From positions 4,836,501-4,900,500 of the forward strand of contig NC_057317.1 of assembly GCF_000687475.1 (NCBI RefSeq): a stretch of 64,000 bases of DNA, read 5' to 3'. Position numbers and translations under genes: made by a program. The notes beneath the pieces are model-generated. The model was not told the origin of the DNA, did no database searches, and was given only the letters and a program-made list of their open reading frames with translations. How positions within the stretch are numbered: the first letter of the stretch is position 1; each line of letters begins with the position of its first letter. This DNA comes from Ustilaginoidea virens. Taxonomy: Eukaryota; Ascomycota; Sordariomycetes; Hypocreales; Clavicipitaceae. Shown here piece after piece: positions 9,190 to 21,030 of the stretch.

Positions 9190-11214
9190 ATGGACAAGAT
9201 TACAGACAAAATCGCCGCCCTGCCGGCCGACAGAGACTACTTCTCTCTCGAGTTCTTTCCTCCCAAAACCGCCATGGGATTTTCCAACTTGCGTCATCGA
9301 CTGCAACGCATGGAGCAAGCCCTGAAACCGCTTTTTGTCAATGTCACCTGGGGAGCTGGCGGTTCGACGGCGGCCAAGTCGCTGGAGCTGGCGGAGCTCT
9401 GCCAACGCCAGTTGGGCCTCACCACATGTCTGCATCTTACCTGCACCAACATGAGTAAGCACCTCATCGACAAGGCTCTCGACGACGCCAAGGTGATTGG
9501 GATCCGCAACATTCTCGCCTTGCGAGGCGACCCCCCCCGCAAGGAAGAATACCGCGACGCCAACGGCCACGGCCCCGAAGACGACGGTTCAGCCGACTTT
9601 ACATGGGCCATTGACCTCGTCAAATACATTCGCAAGAGACATGGCGACTACTTTTGCATCGGCGTTGCTAGCTACCCGGAAGGTCATTCCGACGAGAGCC
9701 ATCCTCAGGGGCAGAGCCTGGAGAAAGACCTGCCGTATCTGGTCGACAAGGTCCGGGCCGGCGCGGATTTCATCATGACCCAGCTCTTCTTCGACAGGAC
9801 CGCATACGATCATTTCGAGAAGACGCTCCGGGAGCATCCGAGCGGCGCCTTGGAGACGATACCCATCATACCCGGCCTGATGCCCATCCAAAGCTACCAA
9901 ATGATCAAAAGAACGACAAAGCTCAGCCATGCCAGAATTCCACCTGCCATCATGAGTCGGCTCGATGCTGTCAAGGGAGATGACGAAAAGGTCAAGCTTG
10001 TCGGTGTGGACATAATCAGCGAACTGATTGAGCAGATCAGGACAATCAAAAACCGATCCCCCGGTCGCAAAGGGTTCCATTTCTATACGCTCAACCTGGA
10101 AAAAGCCGTGTCCCTCATCACCGAGAGAAGCGGCCTGATTCCTGATGCGGCTGACCAGGACGAAGCAGTCACTGACGACTATCCGCGCGCACCGCTAGCG
10201 CTTCGGGTCAATGGCACCGCCCGCACCTCGCGCACCTCGAGCCATTCGAGGGCTTCCAGGAGGCGTTCCTCTGTCGGCTCGGATCCCTACAACCGGGTCA
10301 TCGTGGGTGGTCGTCCAGCAACACACCCCGAATGGGAGGCAACCGGCCAAGAAGCCGGCGTTCCCGCCGAGGGCATAAACTCGAGAGCAAACACGCTGGC
10401 GATATCCGAGGGCGAAGGTGTTTTGGGGCGCGAGGCTACATGGGATGATTTCCCCAACGGTCGTTTCGGCGACTCTAGATCCCCCGCGTACGGAGAGATT
10501 GACGGATATGGCGTGAGCCTGCACGTGTCCATTACCCGAGCCGTGACCCTCTGGGGGCATCCCAAAACGCGCGAGGACGTCGACGACGTCTTTGTCAGGC
10601 ACATCAAAGGAGAGATTGAGGCGATTCCGTGGAGCGAGGAGGGCCTGTCGGCAGAATCGTCCACCATCCAGCCTCGCCTCGTGGAAATGAACACTAAGGG
10701 GTGGCTTACCGTGGCCTCGCAGCCCGCCGTCAACGGCATCCCCTCCAGCGACAGGACGTTTGGATGGGGCCCAGAGAACGGCTTCGTGTTCCAGAAGGCC
10801 TTTGCAGAGTTCTTCCTGCCCTCGGCGGACTGGCGTGCGCTGGCGGGCAAGCTGGCGGGCCCCGACTGCAGCGGCAGCGTCTGCTTCTACGCGGCCAACG
10901 CCCGAGGCGACTTTGCGTCGTCGGACGCTACGGGCGGCGCCTCGGCTCGAACCGTGGCAGCGAGCACCAACGCCGTGACGTGGGGCGTGTTTCCCGGCAA
11001 AGAGATCATCACCCCGACAATCATTGAGGAGGTCAGCTTCAAGGCATGGAGCGAGGAGGCCTTTGGCCTGTGGGGGGAATGGGCCAAGGTGTACGCACGA
11101 GGGTCGGAGAGCGAAGCGGTGCTGAGCGCGATCCGCTCAGATTACTGGCTCGTCAACATCATCCACCACGACTACATGGACAAGGACGCGCTGTGGAGAT
11201 TGCTGCTAGGGTAA
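9190..11214 (+). CDS. MET12: Methylenetetrahydrofolate reductase, MET12 type
   Basis: Single exon, 674 aa. The enzyme reduces 5,10-methylene-THF to 5-methyl-THF for methionine synthesis, in the cytosol, with FAD. The N-terminal catalytic barrel (~1-310) shows SLEFFPPKT, VTWGAGGS, LTCTNM, NILALRGDPP, GVASYPEGH and the TQLFFD segment. A Ser/Arg-rich linker (~340-390) joins the C-terminal regulatory domain, which contains ATWDDFPNGRFGDSRSPAYG and ends VNIIHHDYMDKDALW. The wording of these blocks (VTWGAGG, IPGLMPI, DEFPNGRFGDSRSPAYGEID-like) matches yeast Met12 more closely than Met13, so a second paralogue is expected elsewhere. The ATG at 9190 immediately precedes the conserved N-terminus, which supports the start. 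Confidence 0.95.
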   Translation: MDKITDKIAALPADRDYFSLEFFPPKTAMGFSNLRHRLQRMEQALKPLFVNVTWGAGGSTAAKSLELAELCQRQLGLTTCLHLTCTNMSKHLIDKALDDAKVIGIRNILALRGDPPRKEEYRDANGHGPEDDGSADFTWAIDLVKYIRKRHGDYFCIGVASYPEGHSDESHPQGQSLEKDLPYLVDKVRAGADFIMTQLFFDRTAYDHFEKTLREHPSGALETIPIIPGLMPIQSYQMIKRTTKLSHARIPPAIMSRLDAVKGDDEKVKLVGVDIISELIEQIRTIKNRSPGRKGFHFYTLNLEKAVSLITERSGLIPDAADQDEAVTDDYPRAPLALRVNGTARTSRTSSHSRASRRRSSVGSDPYNRVIVGGRPATHPEWEATGQEAGVPAEGINSRANTLAISEGEGVLGREATWDDFPNGRFGDSRSPAYGEIDGYGVSLHVSITRAVTLWGHPKTREDVDDVFVRHIKGEIEAIPWSEEGLSAESSTIQPRLVEMNTKGWLTVASQPAVNGIPSSDRTFGWGPENGFVFQKAFAEFFLPSADWRALAGKLAGPDCSGSVCFYAANARGDFASSDATGGASARTVAASTNAVTWGVFPGKEIITPTIIEEVSFKAWSEEAFGLWGEWAKVYARGSESEAVLSAIRSDYWLVNIIHHDYMDKDALWRLLLG

Positions 11215-11513
11215 ATGCGACTGCCAAAGAAGAAGGAAAAAGATACAAAAAAAATGGAGGGGGAAGAAAAGAAAACACACGCACGCACACGCACAACTGC
11301 GGTTGAGACGGCGAGGCCTCTTTAGCGGGCAGCCTGGTTCAAGTAAAAGTAAGCCCCATCGCCAGGTACTACTCTACATATATATAGTAAGCCATTCCCA
11401 GTTTCCGTTTCCGCGGCCAGGTCTGCCGGACAAGAGATGCATTTCGTCACGAGTATCCATACCACGTCTTCTCTGTGGTCATACACCTGGCACAGGGCGT
11501 ATTTCAGCAAAGG

Positions 11514-11554
<41 letters not shown>

Positions 11555-11936
11555 GGGCAGCCACGTCCAGTGCCTGACATGCTTCCTTTTTCCATGTGCT
11601 TCTCAGTGTGTCCCTGATTTGGAGCGAGTAATCCTTCCACCTGGCGCATTGCTACCGAGTTCACAGGAAAGACCGACGAAGCGGTGACAGCAACTCCATG
11701 ATGAGAAGAAGAAAAACAAGCAATGCATCCCGCCCCCGGCTGTTCAAGACTCGCGCCACCCAACACCTAATCCTAGCTACCTATGTTGCAAGAAAAAAAA
11801 AAGAAAGAAAAAAGAAAGAAAGAAAGAAAGAACGAAAAAGAAAAACCAACCAACCAACCAACCAACCAACCGGCGACAATATGGCGAAAACGAAAGATGG
11901 AGAAGACACCCCCAGGACAACATCGCAGTATCTTTG
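11215..11936. other. Convergent intergenic region with poly-T and AAAGA/CCAA repeats
   Basis: No gene seen between MTHFR and the minus-strand gene ending at 11937. It contains a 32-nt poly-T run (11516-11547), an (AAAGA)n tract (~11800-11845) and a (CCAA)n tract (~11847-11871). Confidence 0.6.
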
Positions 11937-13301
11937 TCAGATTTCTCCATCGCCGTAGTCCCCCGTCTCACCCGGGCGGTAGAAGCTGTCGGCGTACGCA
12001 GCAAACATGAACGGATCGGGAGACGTGTTTGCAAGCGCAGCAACGCCGGGGGCGTGCCCGTGCCCATATGCTGCGGGGCCGTCGGATTGGATGCGCCCGT
12101 TGCATACGACGGGTTTCACGTCGCTGTCCCCAAAGATGGAGTGGTAGGGCCGATCATTCTCCTCGGCGCCATCCCCGTCAGATGTGTTTTCTCTTTCCAA
12201 TCGGGCGGAGAGCCTGGCGATGGTGGCGCTGGCTTTGGATGCAGCCCGGCGGGAAGGGGTGCAGTCCCTGTTGGGAATCTGCGGGTGCTTGGACGGTCTC
12301 TTGGACGGGGTGTCGTCCTTTTCGGAGTGGTCCTCTGTGTCTAGGGCCTCTTCGTCCGAGGACGAGCGCTTGATTTCGACGCGCTGTCGCTTGCGGGCGG
12401 TTCCGGTGGTGGGGGTTGCGCGAGCTGGTGCCTTGGGTTTCGAGGGCGTGTTCAAGGCACTGCTGGACAGGGGGAGGCAGTTGGCTACGTCGCCGCCAGA
12501 GGCTTCGACGGCTCGTATGTGCTCGGCGTCCTTTTTGATGCTGCGGAACTGGAATTGCATTCCGTCGGCGGTGGACTGGCCAAAGTACTTGGCAATGTCT
12601 GGTTACTGTTAGTCGGGATCAAGGCAGCCGCAACGGGGAGTGTACAAGAGGAAGAAGATGAAGCAGACAAAGAAACAAATAAATAAAAATAAGACAAGGA
12701 AGGAACTATGGGGAAATATCGGTATATATCAGGAAACCCCATGAAAAACATGTGCTCAAAACGGCAGCATGTTGGTGGAATATGCAGTTGGCATGGCCTA
12801 CTGTTCTTATCGACTGCCTCTTTAGTCGTCGGCAACTCATTCTCGTCCACAGACAGATTCTTCATGTCAAAGCCTAGAGCACGGCCCTCCTTGATGATGA
12901 CCGCGTGGGCTTTGGTTTTGCGGAACCGGTGGTTGAGAGCATGCTCAGTCATGTCTGATCCGTAGCAAGACGCGATTTCTGGGGGGGGGGGGGAGGAATA
13001 ACAAGGTCAACAACCCCCGTGCTTCTGAAACGAAGACATGACGGACAGGTACGTGGGTGAAAAAAAAAAAAAAGAAACGAAAAAGAAAAAGGGGGCAACA
13101 ACAGACATCCGCCGAGCACGAGGGTCTAAAGGAGTAGCATACGGACGCAACGCAGGCGTGAAGAGAGGGGTGATGAGAAAAAACTGCATGCTCACCTTTG
13201 TAGTTCCATTTAACCTCTGGGTGGGCGGCAACAATGGCCCTCACCATACGGGCCTGCGCCTCGTAGGTCCGGTAGTTGGCCTTTTGGCTGGAGGGAGCCA
13301 T
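11937..13301 (-). CDS. Putative nuclear protein with two duplicated HTH-like modules
   Basis: CDS complement(join(11937..12598,12802..12978,13196..13301)), 314 aa. Intron 1 (13195-12979) has donor GTGAGC and a C-rich acceptor tract; intron 2 (12801-12599) has donor GTAGGC, branch ACTAAC and acceptor ACCAG. The N-terminus is charged and helical. Two similar ~25-residue modules follow: residues 36-61 (EIASCYGSDMTEHALNHRF.., then RKTKAHA) and 95-119 (NIAKYFGQSTADGMQFQFR.., then SIKKDA). They share IA-x-x-(Y/F)-G, an FR pair and a basic end, a pattern that resembles a small helix-turn-helix. The C-terminal half is disordered: Ser/Thr/Pro-rich with ARKRQRVEIKR, a likely nuclear-localisation signal, and acidic serine runs. 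I do not recognise a named family; DNA or chromatin binding is inference. Confidence 0.75.
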
Positions 13302-15145
13302 GGCAAATGTCGTCTCGCAACCCGGCTGCTGGGATTTTGCAAAAAAGAGGAGAGCGGCGGAAGTGAGACGGGGTGCGGGAAGAAACTAGGACCAAGCTAC
13401 CAAAAGACGCGGCCGGTGTGAAGCGGCGGTTGGCATGCGATGCTGCTCTCCACGTTAGCTGGCGTCGAGAATAACCCAGCGAGTAAAACGAAGGGGAGTT
13501 GATGCGTTCTAGTAGGCAAGGGGGGCAGGGGAAAGGCAAAGAAATGTGTGTATGTTGTGGGCTGTGGGTTGTGGGTTGTCGTTGACGACTGGAGGTTATA
13601 TCTTGGGCCAGGCGGCAGATGGAACCGTCTCGCAGCAGCGCCCAGGTGTCGCCGGGCTGCGAGCCTCTACGGCCAGCTGCCAGGCCTGGCGCGGCAGCAA
13701 AGAGGTGAGGTTGGAGTGAGGCGGCGGAGAGAGCGAGAAGCAGGACTTGCCTGGACGAGCTCGTCGACGACCGGTGTTGGCCAGACGGGCGGGCATGGAT
13801 CGATCGCAGGTTGGCTCGGTTTGCTGAGCGTTTCCTGGTGCGGTTTCCTGCGGCGATCTATCGTAGACAGCATCAATAGACACGGCGGCGTTGCGGAGGT
13901 CGACGCTGCTGCGCATTGGCCCCCCCCCGGCGTCGTGGGTGCAGAGCTTGAAATTTCGACCCGACGTTTTCTTTTTTTTTGCAATCACAATCGTGGAGTC
14001 TGCAGGAGTTGCTCCCATCAATGGCTTGCTCGTCTTGCCCGACGACAGAGCCGACGACCCCAACTCGGCACGCAAGAGGTCCAAGTAACCGGCTTGACAA
14101 ATGTTTCGCAACGCGCAACCCCCCGAGCTCCAAAATCCAAAAGTCCTCTTGTCCTTTGCAATGTCGTTGGCGGGCAATAGAAAGCATACCATACGGCCTC
14201 GTCTGGGATGGGCGGAGAAATGCTCGAGTCAAACAGCCATTTCACCAGCCGTGCTCAATTCTTGGCAGGCATTGGTGGCATTGGTTGGTGCAAAATCGTG
14301 CGTCTTGGTCGTGGTAGCCGTTGCAAAGGTAGGAAAGCTGCATGTGCTGAGCCACTCAACTTGACTTTCACGGCCAGACACAGACACACCGCAGACACAC
14401 CGCAGACACACGCCAGACACACCGCAGCAGACAAACACCGCAAACACCGGCGCGCAACAACGACAAGCGTCGGCTGGTCGGTCTCGCGTCAAGCATGTTG
14501 CAAAAGTGAGGGGGCTGGGGCTCCAGGGCCACCACCACCCGGTGCTGCCTGGGCTGCCTGGGTGAAGGCGAGATAGCCGCTACTTGGATTTGAAAAATTG
14601 CGCCCCCTCGTCAAGCCACGGCCCGCCAGCTAGGTCCGTACATCAAGAGGAAACCGGCTGTGTCCTGTTGTATCCAATGCCAATGCCTCTTGAGCCGTAT
14701 TAAATTACTGTATACGTGCCTTTGGGGTCCCTGGTCAAGTAAAACCCAGGGCCACGCGCGGACTTGGCATGTACCGCTCTATCATGACTTAACGCCTCGA
14801 GTGCTCAGGCCGACATGCCTCACATTTGTCCCAAACGACTCCACACGTCCTCAGGACCCCAAAAGAGGGCGGGGAGGGGGGAGAATCATGATGCACAAAA
14901 GGTGATCGATATGATGTTCGCCATCCAGCCCCACGTCTCGTATGCAGTTCTCGCGGCCTTCCACTGCAGACGTACCAAGCAGCCCGTCAAACATCATACA
15001 TTCAAAGGCAAAGCATGTGTAGCCGAGCCCGCCGTGGCTGCTTCGTAGCGTTTTACGCCCCGACCTCCGTCAAAGCATGAAGGCTGTCAGTAACTGTGCC
15101 CTGCGCTCCACGTAGCCAGCTGACAACTACTCCCAGGACGGCAAT
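13302..15145. other. Upstream and intergenic DNA, no gene supported
   Basis: About 1.8 kb. It holds overlapping 100-200-codon open frames on both strands with low-complexity content and no motif. It contains (CAGACACACCG)n near 14378-14425 and a TGCCTGGGC duplication near 14550. The first few hundred bases should contain the promoter of the minus-strand gene that starts at 13301. Confidence 0.5.
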
Positions 15146-16248
15146 CTATTCCGTCTCGGCTTCGCTGAACATGGCTGGTCGCTTGGTGACCGATAGGCTC
15201 CGCGCATTTGGGCGTGGAGTGCGATGACTTCGCGCCCAGTGAGCCTCTTCCATAGCGTGCTCCTTCAGGACGACGTCGTTGTCTCCAGCACCATAGACAA
15301 AGTATTGAATGCCCAAGAGGCAGTCGCATGCGGCTTGGAAGCAGCCGCACACTTTGAACGCCACGGGTATCTCGCTCGTAGAGGTAAAGAACCAAAAGAC
15401 CTTCATGGCATCGCCGCCAATCCAGCTGGCGAGGACGGAAAGTCGGAAACCTTTGCATGACTGCGACTGGGCGTTGGAAACCAGCTGAGGGATGGGCAAG
15501 GTCGCCTCGATGGAAAGGCCGAGGTATCCGATCAGGACGGAATACGTGTCGTAGATGGGTGCCATGGGTCGAAGGAGGCCTTGCAAGACGATGAGAGTCG
15601 CGAGGAGGTAGAGAAGAAAGTGCCAATATCTACATGCGCAATGAAGCGGAAACAGTCAGTTGCCAGAACAGACGAATCATGACGAGTTTATTTTTTTTTA
15701 CGTACGGCTTATGTGATCGCCACTGCCAAAAGTTATAAGGTCGCGGGATGGCAAAAGAGCTGCCTGCTTCGAGTCCAGAAAACGGCGCGCTGCCTTCGCC
15801 TCCCTTAGTAGCGGGCAATGGTCGATGGTCGAGGGCCGTCTTGAGCAAGATGAGCTGTACCACGACCATAAGTAACGATTGCACCAATAGGCTGGCGTCA
15901 AATCGAGCGCCGGGCCAGTAAAAGATTCTGCCGATGCGCGCATTGCATTAGCAGGGGCTTTTACTTGTTTTGCTTTCTTTTTGTCTCTCCTCCCTCATCG
16001 CAAGCCCAGCGCTTCTGATGACGCAGTCTGATATTGTGCGCGACAAAGGCAGTAGCAATCATGGACTGGGGCTGCAAGGTATACCTTAATAGGGAAGCTA
16101 CCAGCATGATCAGGGGGATGTCGAGAGAAAAGCCCGCGCTTGATTTGCTCCGATGCATGGACACGATCTGGTCGCCGTAAGAAATGACGGGCGACATGAC
16201 GATGAAAAAGGGGGCGGCGAAGCCCGTCAGCGCGGTGAGCCAAGTCAT
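15146..16248 (-). CDS. ANY1: Any1/SLC66A2-like PQ-loop membrane protein
   Basis: CDS complement(join(15146..15629,15706..15927,16085..16248)), 289 aa. Intron 1 (16084-15928) uses GTATAC/GGCAG; intron 2 (15705-15630) uses GTACGT/TGTAG; both restore frame (LLRIFYWPG and HKPYWHFLL). The protein is very hydrophobic, with about seven helices. The first PQ-like loop is SPVISYGDQIVSMHRSKSSA, the second is LPIPQLVSNAQSQSCKGF. Family knowledge: Any1 (Cfs1) acts at Golgi/endosome membranes and antagonises phospholipid flippase function; human SLC66A2 is the counterpart. An in-frame extension upstream of this ATG is only an AAG/GAC repeat translation (Lys/Arg/Glu/Asp) and is rejected as leader. The C-terminus is a ~45-residue hydrophilic tail. 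Confidence 0.85.
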
Positions 16249-16261
16249 GTCGCGTTTCGAT

Positions 16262-16383
16262 TCCGTCTTTGTCTTTGTCTTTTCTTCGTATTTTCTTCCT
16301 TTTTTCTTCGTCGTTTCTTCGTCTTTTCTGGGTCTTTTCTTCGTCTTTTCTTCGTCTTTTCTTCGTCTTCGTCTTTTCTTCTT
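16262..16383. repeat. (GTCTTTTCTTC)n imperfect repeat in the Any1-like leader
   Basis: Pyrimidine-rich on the plus strand (AAGACGAAGA type on the coding strand), abutting the start codon at 16248. It generates the artefactual Lys/Arg/Glu/Asp frame. Confidence 0.85.
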
Positions 16384-17784
16384 CAAACGGGGGTCGATAC
16401 GACAGGATGGTGCGGAAGAGACAGTGGGCGGGTAGGAAAGAGACGTCGTAAGAAAAAGAAAAAAAGATCAAGTCCGCCGCAGCGAGCCCATTCGCATTAG
16501 CCGGATGCAAATCAAACATGCAACCAAATATGCAATCAAATATGCAACGACGCGAAACAAACGAGTGTTGGACAAGGCGACAAAGATCCGATGGCTTGTT
16601 GATCTTATTTTTTTTCTTCTCCCTTGCTGAAGTCCGCCACTACGGGGTGGTGGTTGGCGTCGTCTAGTCTGGGTTTGTTTGGTACCTGGCGGCGGTTCTG
16701 ATTGGCCCCTTGTTGGCACGGGAAAGCACCCGTTGCCACAACTTGTATGTGGTTCTTGTCGCTGGCCGTGATTGAATCAGCCAGCCATGAGAGGAAGCCC
16801 GGAAGCCTCGCTGATACGAAAGGTGTCGGCCTGGTTACTGAGTGGTACGCCCCTCTCTTCGTGACATTCATCAATGTGGTGTTGTAGTCGGGGCGTTGCT
16901 TCCAGTTCAGCCGGCACATGGCACACACCACTGCCTTAGGCACCCGCACCCGCACCCGCACCAATCGCCAAGTCCGCCGCCACCCTCCCTCCCCTGGCGG
17001 TGCCCCAACAGCAACGTAGATTGTAAACAACTGCTTCAAGATGTATGCACACGGGCTTGCGGGAGTTGAGTATGGGCCGTCTGAAAAGTCGACGTCGATG
17101 CAAAATCGTCTTCAGAAACGTCAGTCGAGTGAATGGTTTGGCCTGCCTGCGGCATCTGCTCGGTACTTGCGACTTTTGGAAGGTGCGATGCGTCACCCCT
17201 TCCTTCCACAAGTGCAACGCAAACCGACCGCCCTTTCGGTACAATACAATATGTACTCCGTAGAGTCAGTTGACTGGATAGTATTTTCGTGTCGCGCACA
17301 TGCAGTTCAGTCCTTTTGGCACAGACAAGAATTGCAAATGCCTCGAGTGTAATGCTCACCCTGCTCACCTCACCGATTGGCAATCCACGTGTGTAAGTGG
17401 CATCTCCATACTCATCGCCAGCCAAGTGCGTCCATGGCTGGTGCGCCAGTTTGGTCCCATCGCTGGAGAGTAAGCACTGCGAGCACCCTGCATCCTTCAT
17501 ACGTACCTGAATCGATTCTAATCAGAGCTTCTCGCGATAGATTATCAACCAAACTTCGGGCAAAGTGGTATTGGGAGCCAGGAGGGATCGGCTCGGCGGG
17601 CAGTCGCTGCAAGCAAGCGGAATATGGGAGCGTGTACGCACCCGGCTTGCGACAGCCCTGTGAAGAGGTCTGCTTTTCTACAGGACTGCTTGACGACATT
17701 TATTCGCTTGTGAGCTTCAAGCCTTCAATGTGTATGTTTGTTTTGTTTTCCCTCTCGTCTTTGCCCACATTTTTTGCTTTTCCC

Positions 17785-17858
17785 CTTTTTCTTTTTCTTT
17801 TTCTTTTTCTTTTTCTTTTTCTTTTTCTTTTTCTTTTTCTTTTTCTTCTTCTTTTTTC
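17785..17858. repeat. (CTTTTT)n microsatellite
   Basis: A hexamer array of CTTTTT, near perfect, about 12 units, inside the gene-poor block. Confidence 0.9.
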
Positions 17859-19879
17859 TTCGGCTTGTCTTCATTCTTGAATCATCTAGGAAAGCTATAC
17901 CACGACTTTCACAACCATCCTCTTGCAGATCAACGAGCGCATCACGCAGTATTCTCGCGCGAGAAAAAAACCACCTGTCACCGACTCGTCAGACACGCTA
18001 CTATCCGAGACGGGTGTAGCTCTGTCGCCTTGCGGACTCTGCTGGCCAAGCACACGTGCCAATACCAAGTTGACGATGCGGAAATCTGAGGACCCGAGCT
18101 GGAGCCCCATGCACGTCTGTTCTTCTGAACCGAGGATGACCGCTAAGATGCCAGAAATGGTATGATGCTTGGCCCATACGATGAGCTGCTTTTGAACCCA
18201 TCGGCTAAAGTGCCGCTCACTTGCGAGCCGCTCTGGTTCAGGACCTTTTGTATCATTCGCTGGGACAAATCTGGGCCGGAGAGCCCGTCATGCTTGCTGT
18301 CCTTGGCTGCTACCCAAGTCAACTATCCACGAGGTAGTAAAGCTTCCTGGAGCGAGGCGAGCTCGCCACACGCACGCGTTGTCGCGAGTGCTAGCTGAAG
18401 TCGGGTCGACTGTTGCTTCACGTCTTGCTTGGCTGTAGTCGGGCCCAGGGATGGACACGGCACTTGGGGAATGCCGGGCAATGCCTGGCAATGCCTGGCA
18501 ATGCTTGGCTGGGTGTTTCCGTTTCCTCTTCTGAGTGAGCTGCATATCGCGTCTCAGCCATCTTGCTCTTGCGTGTGTTGAGCCTGCTCATCTAGTCTGC
18601 TCATCTAGTCTGCTCGTCTAGCCTCCTCCTCTTGAGTCTTGCTCGCCTTGCCCTCCAGCCATATCTCCTCTGCACCACACACATGCCGCCGTGACTCCTT
18701 TGCCATCCCCGAGCCCGAGAGTCCAGTCTCGCCCCTGCGTCTGCCTTGCTTCACTCTGCCTTGCTTACCTTTTCCCCCCAGGGCTACATGCAGCGTGCAT
18801 CCCACCTACGGAATACGCCAGCTTGCCGCTATCCATGCCCACCCTACCCTAGCCGCGCATATCAGAGATGGAGGAAAAGCAAAGAAGAAAAGGAAAAAGG
18901 AACAAACGGGACGAAAGAGCAAGCATGGCAGGGACCTGGCTACCAACCACTTGACTGGTTCATCTTCCTGACCTGCATCATCTCGGGGTAAAGCCCGACA
19001 TCAAGCCATGTACCCTGCACCCAGGCTCGCCAAACCCCGTCTTGATGATCGACTCGGCTCGGCTCGACTCGACTCGACTCCTTGCGCAGCAGCAGCTTAC
19101 CCTGCACAGAGGCCAAGAGGCGGACGACTCCGCCCTCCGCAGTACGGGGCCTCGTGCTACGCACGCACGCACTGCGCCGCACCGCAAGCACGCGGGTTAA
19201 TTGATATTGATTGACGCCTTCGCGAGTCACTCACTTCCCGTCGAGTCCCAGTGGCACGCGGCCAACCGCCCCGGCAACGTCAGGCAACGTCAGGCAGGCA
19301 GGCAGGCAGGCAGGCAACGTCAGGCAATATAGCCCTCCTCGGCCGGCCGGGGCAGCATCCGCAGATGGTCATTTCAGCATTCCCGGGGCCAATGTCTCAT
19401 CGATAGTTTGCATCGTTAAAAAAAGAAGCAGCAAGGGGGCCGGCGGGGGCTGGCTTTCACCAAGAACGACGTGTGTGCATGCATGCAGGCATACATGTAC
19501 CTTGGGTAGGGTAGGGTAGGTGTACCTGGTAGGTACGGAGCCAACAGAGACATTTTGTGCGCGCGCGTGCAACTAAAAAGAGGCAGAGGCGTCCGGACGG
19601 GCGGAACTGAAAAACCTGTGGCAGGACTTTGCGCGAACCACCGTCGGTCGGGGTCGCGGAGCGCAAGGAAAGCCCGCGAAGTGAGACACTTGCCGCCGAC
19701 TATGCCCGGGCGTAGCCCAAGTGCGGTCGGTCGGTAGTCTAGAGGCAGCGCTGTGGGCAGCTAATAATCAAACACAGAAGGGACATGGCATCAAAATAGC
19801 ACCGAGTCTAGTTCCTAGGAAAAGCTGGGAGAAAGGGGCCGCTCTCCGTCGCATCAGACGCAGGCCACCGAGGGGAGAA

Positions 19880-19881
<2 letters not shown>

Positions 19882-19920
<39 letters not shown>
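19882..19920. repeat. 39-nt poly-A run
   Basis: Uninterrupted A in the gene-poor block, followed at 20041-20115 by AATA/AAAT-rich simple sequence. Confidence 0.95.
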
Positions 19921-19923
<3 letters not shown>

Positions 19924-20929
19924 CTAAATATGCTGGGCCACAACCCCGTTGGCGACGGCGCCAAATAGCATTTTGCCAAGCGGGCCTCCGTCACGGGGTC
20001 TAGAAAAGAAATGCAACGCAACGCAACAACGCACACCTGAAAAAAAAAATAAAAGAAAAAGTAATAATAATAATAATAAAAACGCAAAATAAATAAATAA
20101 ATAAATAAATAAATTCTTGCTACATCAACGGGCCATCAATATCCTGTTCGGGACAGGCTGTCGTATCTGGGCGAATCACAGGTCGCCTTGCCTTCCCCCA
20201 CGTCAAAGCCTATCATGGCCCGCCTCGCCGGACTGTTGCAAGCTCTTGGGCCTGAGTTGCGTTGCGGTACAGCGTAGTAATGCCGAGCCGTGGTGGCTCT
20301 GTTTCTACCGAAAACCGAGACGTGGAACCGCCGCCCCCCCCCCTCTCTGGCTGTTTCGTATGTAATCGATGGCTTGCTGGCCGTCCTCGTGCTTCGTCGG
20401 CGGGGACAACGCGCGCCTCGTGGCTGGCAGGCTTCGCGCCCCAAGGTGCTAAGGGGGGGGGAGGGGGGGGGGCAAAAGTGGGCAGGCTATTACTCGCCGC
20501 AGACAGAGCCGATTCGATTCGAATCCCATCATGGCAGCCAGCCCCTCTGGTGGGCCCCCGTGAATGGAAATGGCATTTGTGCAGAATCGAATCAGCAGAA
20601 TCAGCATGGCCGGAAGTCGGTGGCGCATCGTGATGGTCCGCACTCCGCACTGCGCAGATGGAAGGGGGCCCCCAAGCTTCGGCTCTGGGCCTCGTCGGCC
20701 TCCCGCGCCCCCCCCCCCCACCACCCTGGGGGGCTTTTTGTGTCGTTGCTTGGAGCCTGGAGGTGACGGACGGCAGTGATTTCTGTCTCTGGAATCTGGG
20801 CTCTGGGGCCTGGCACAGGGCTCTAGCACAAGACGGGACGAGCTCCGCCGAGGGGGTTTCGGAAAAGGGGGCAGAGCGGAACGCAGACGGCCACGGCAAG
20901 ATTGAACGAGATACACCGGATAGATGGGA

Positions 20930-21030
20930 GTGGCAAGAGAAACTGAGCATGAGCATGGGGTGGATGGCATGGCATGGATGGATGGATGGCATGGCATGGC
21001 ATGGGATGGCCATGGGATGGGCCGATGGGA
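20930..21030. repeat. GGCAT/GGAT-type low-complexity repeat
   Basis: Interleaved ATGGC and ATGGATGG units. Confidence 0.8.

Noticed and set aside
13596..14192. 198-codon minus-strand frame upstream of the HTH-like gene
   Set aside because: Overlaps other frames of similar length, no motif, no splice-supported extension.
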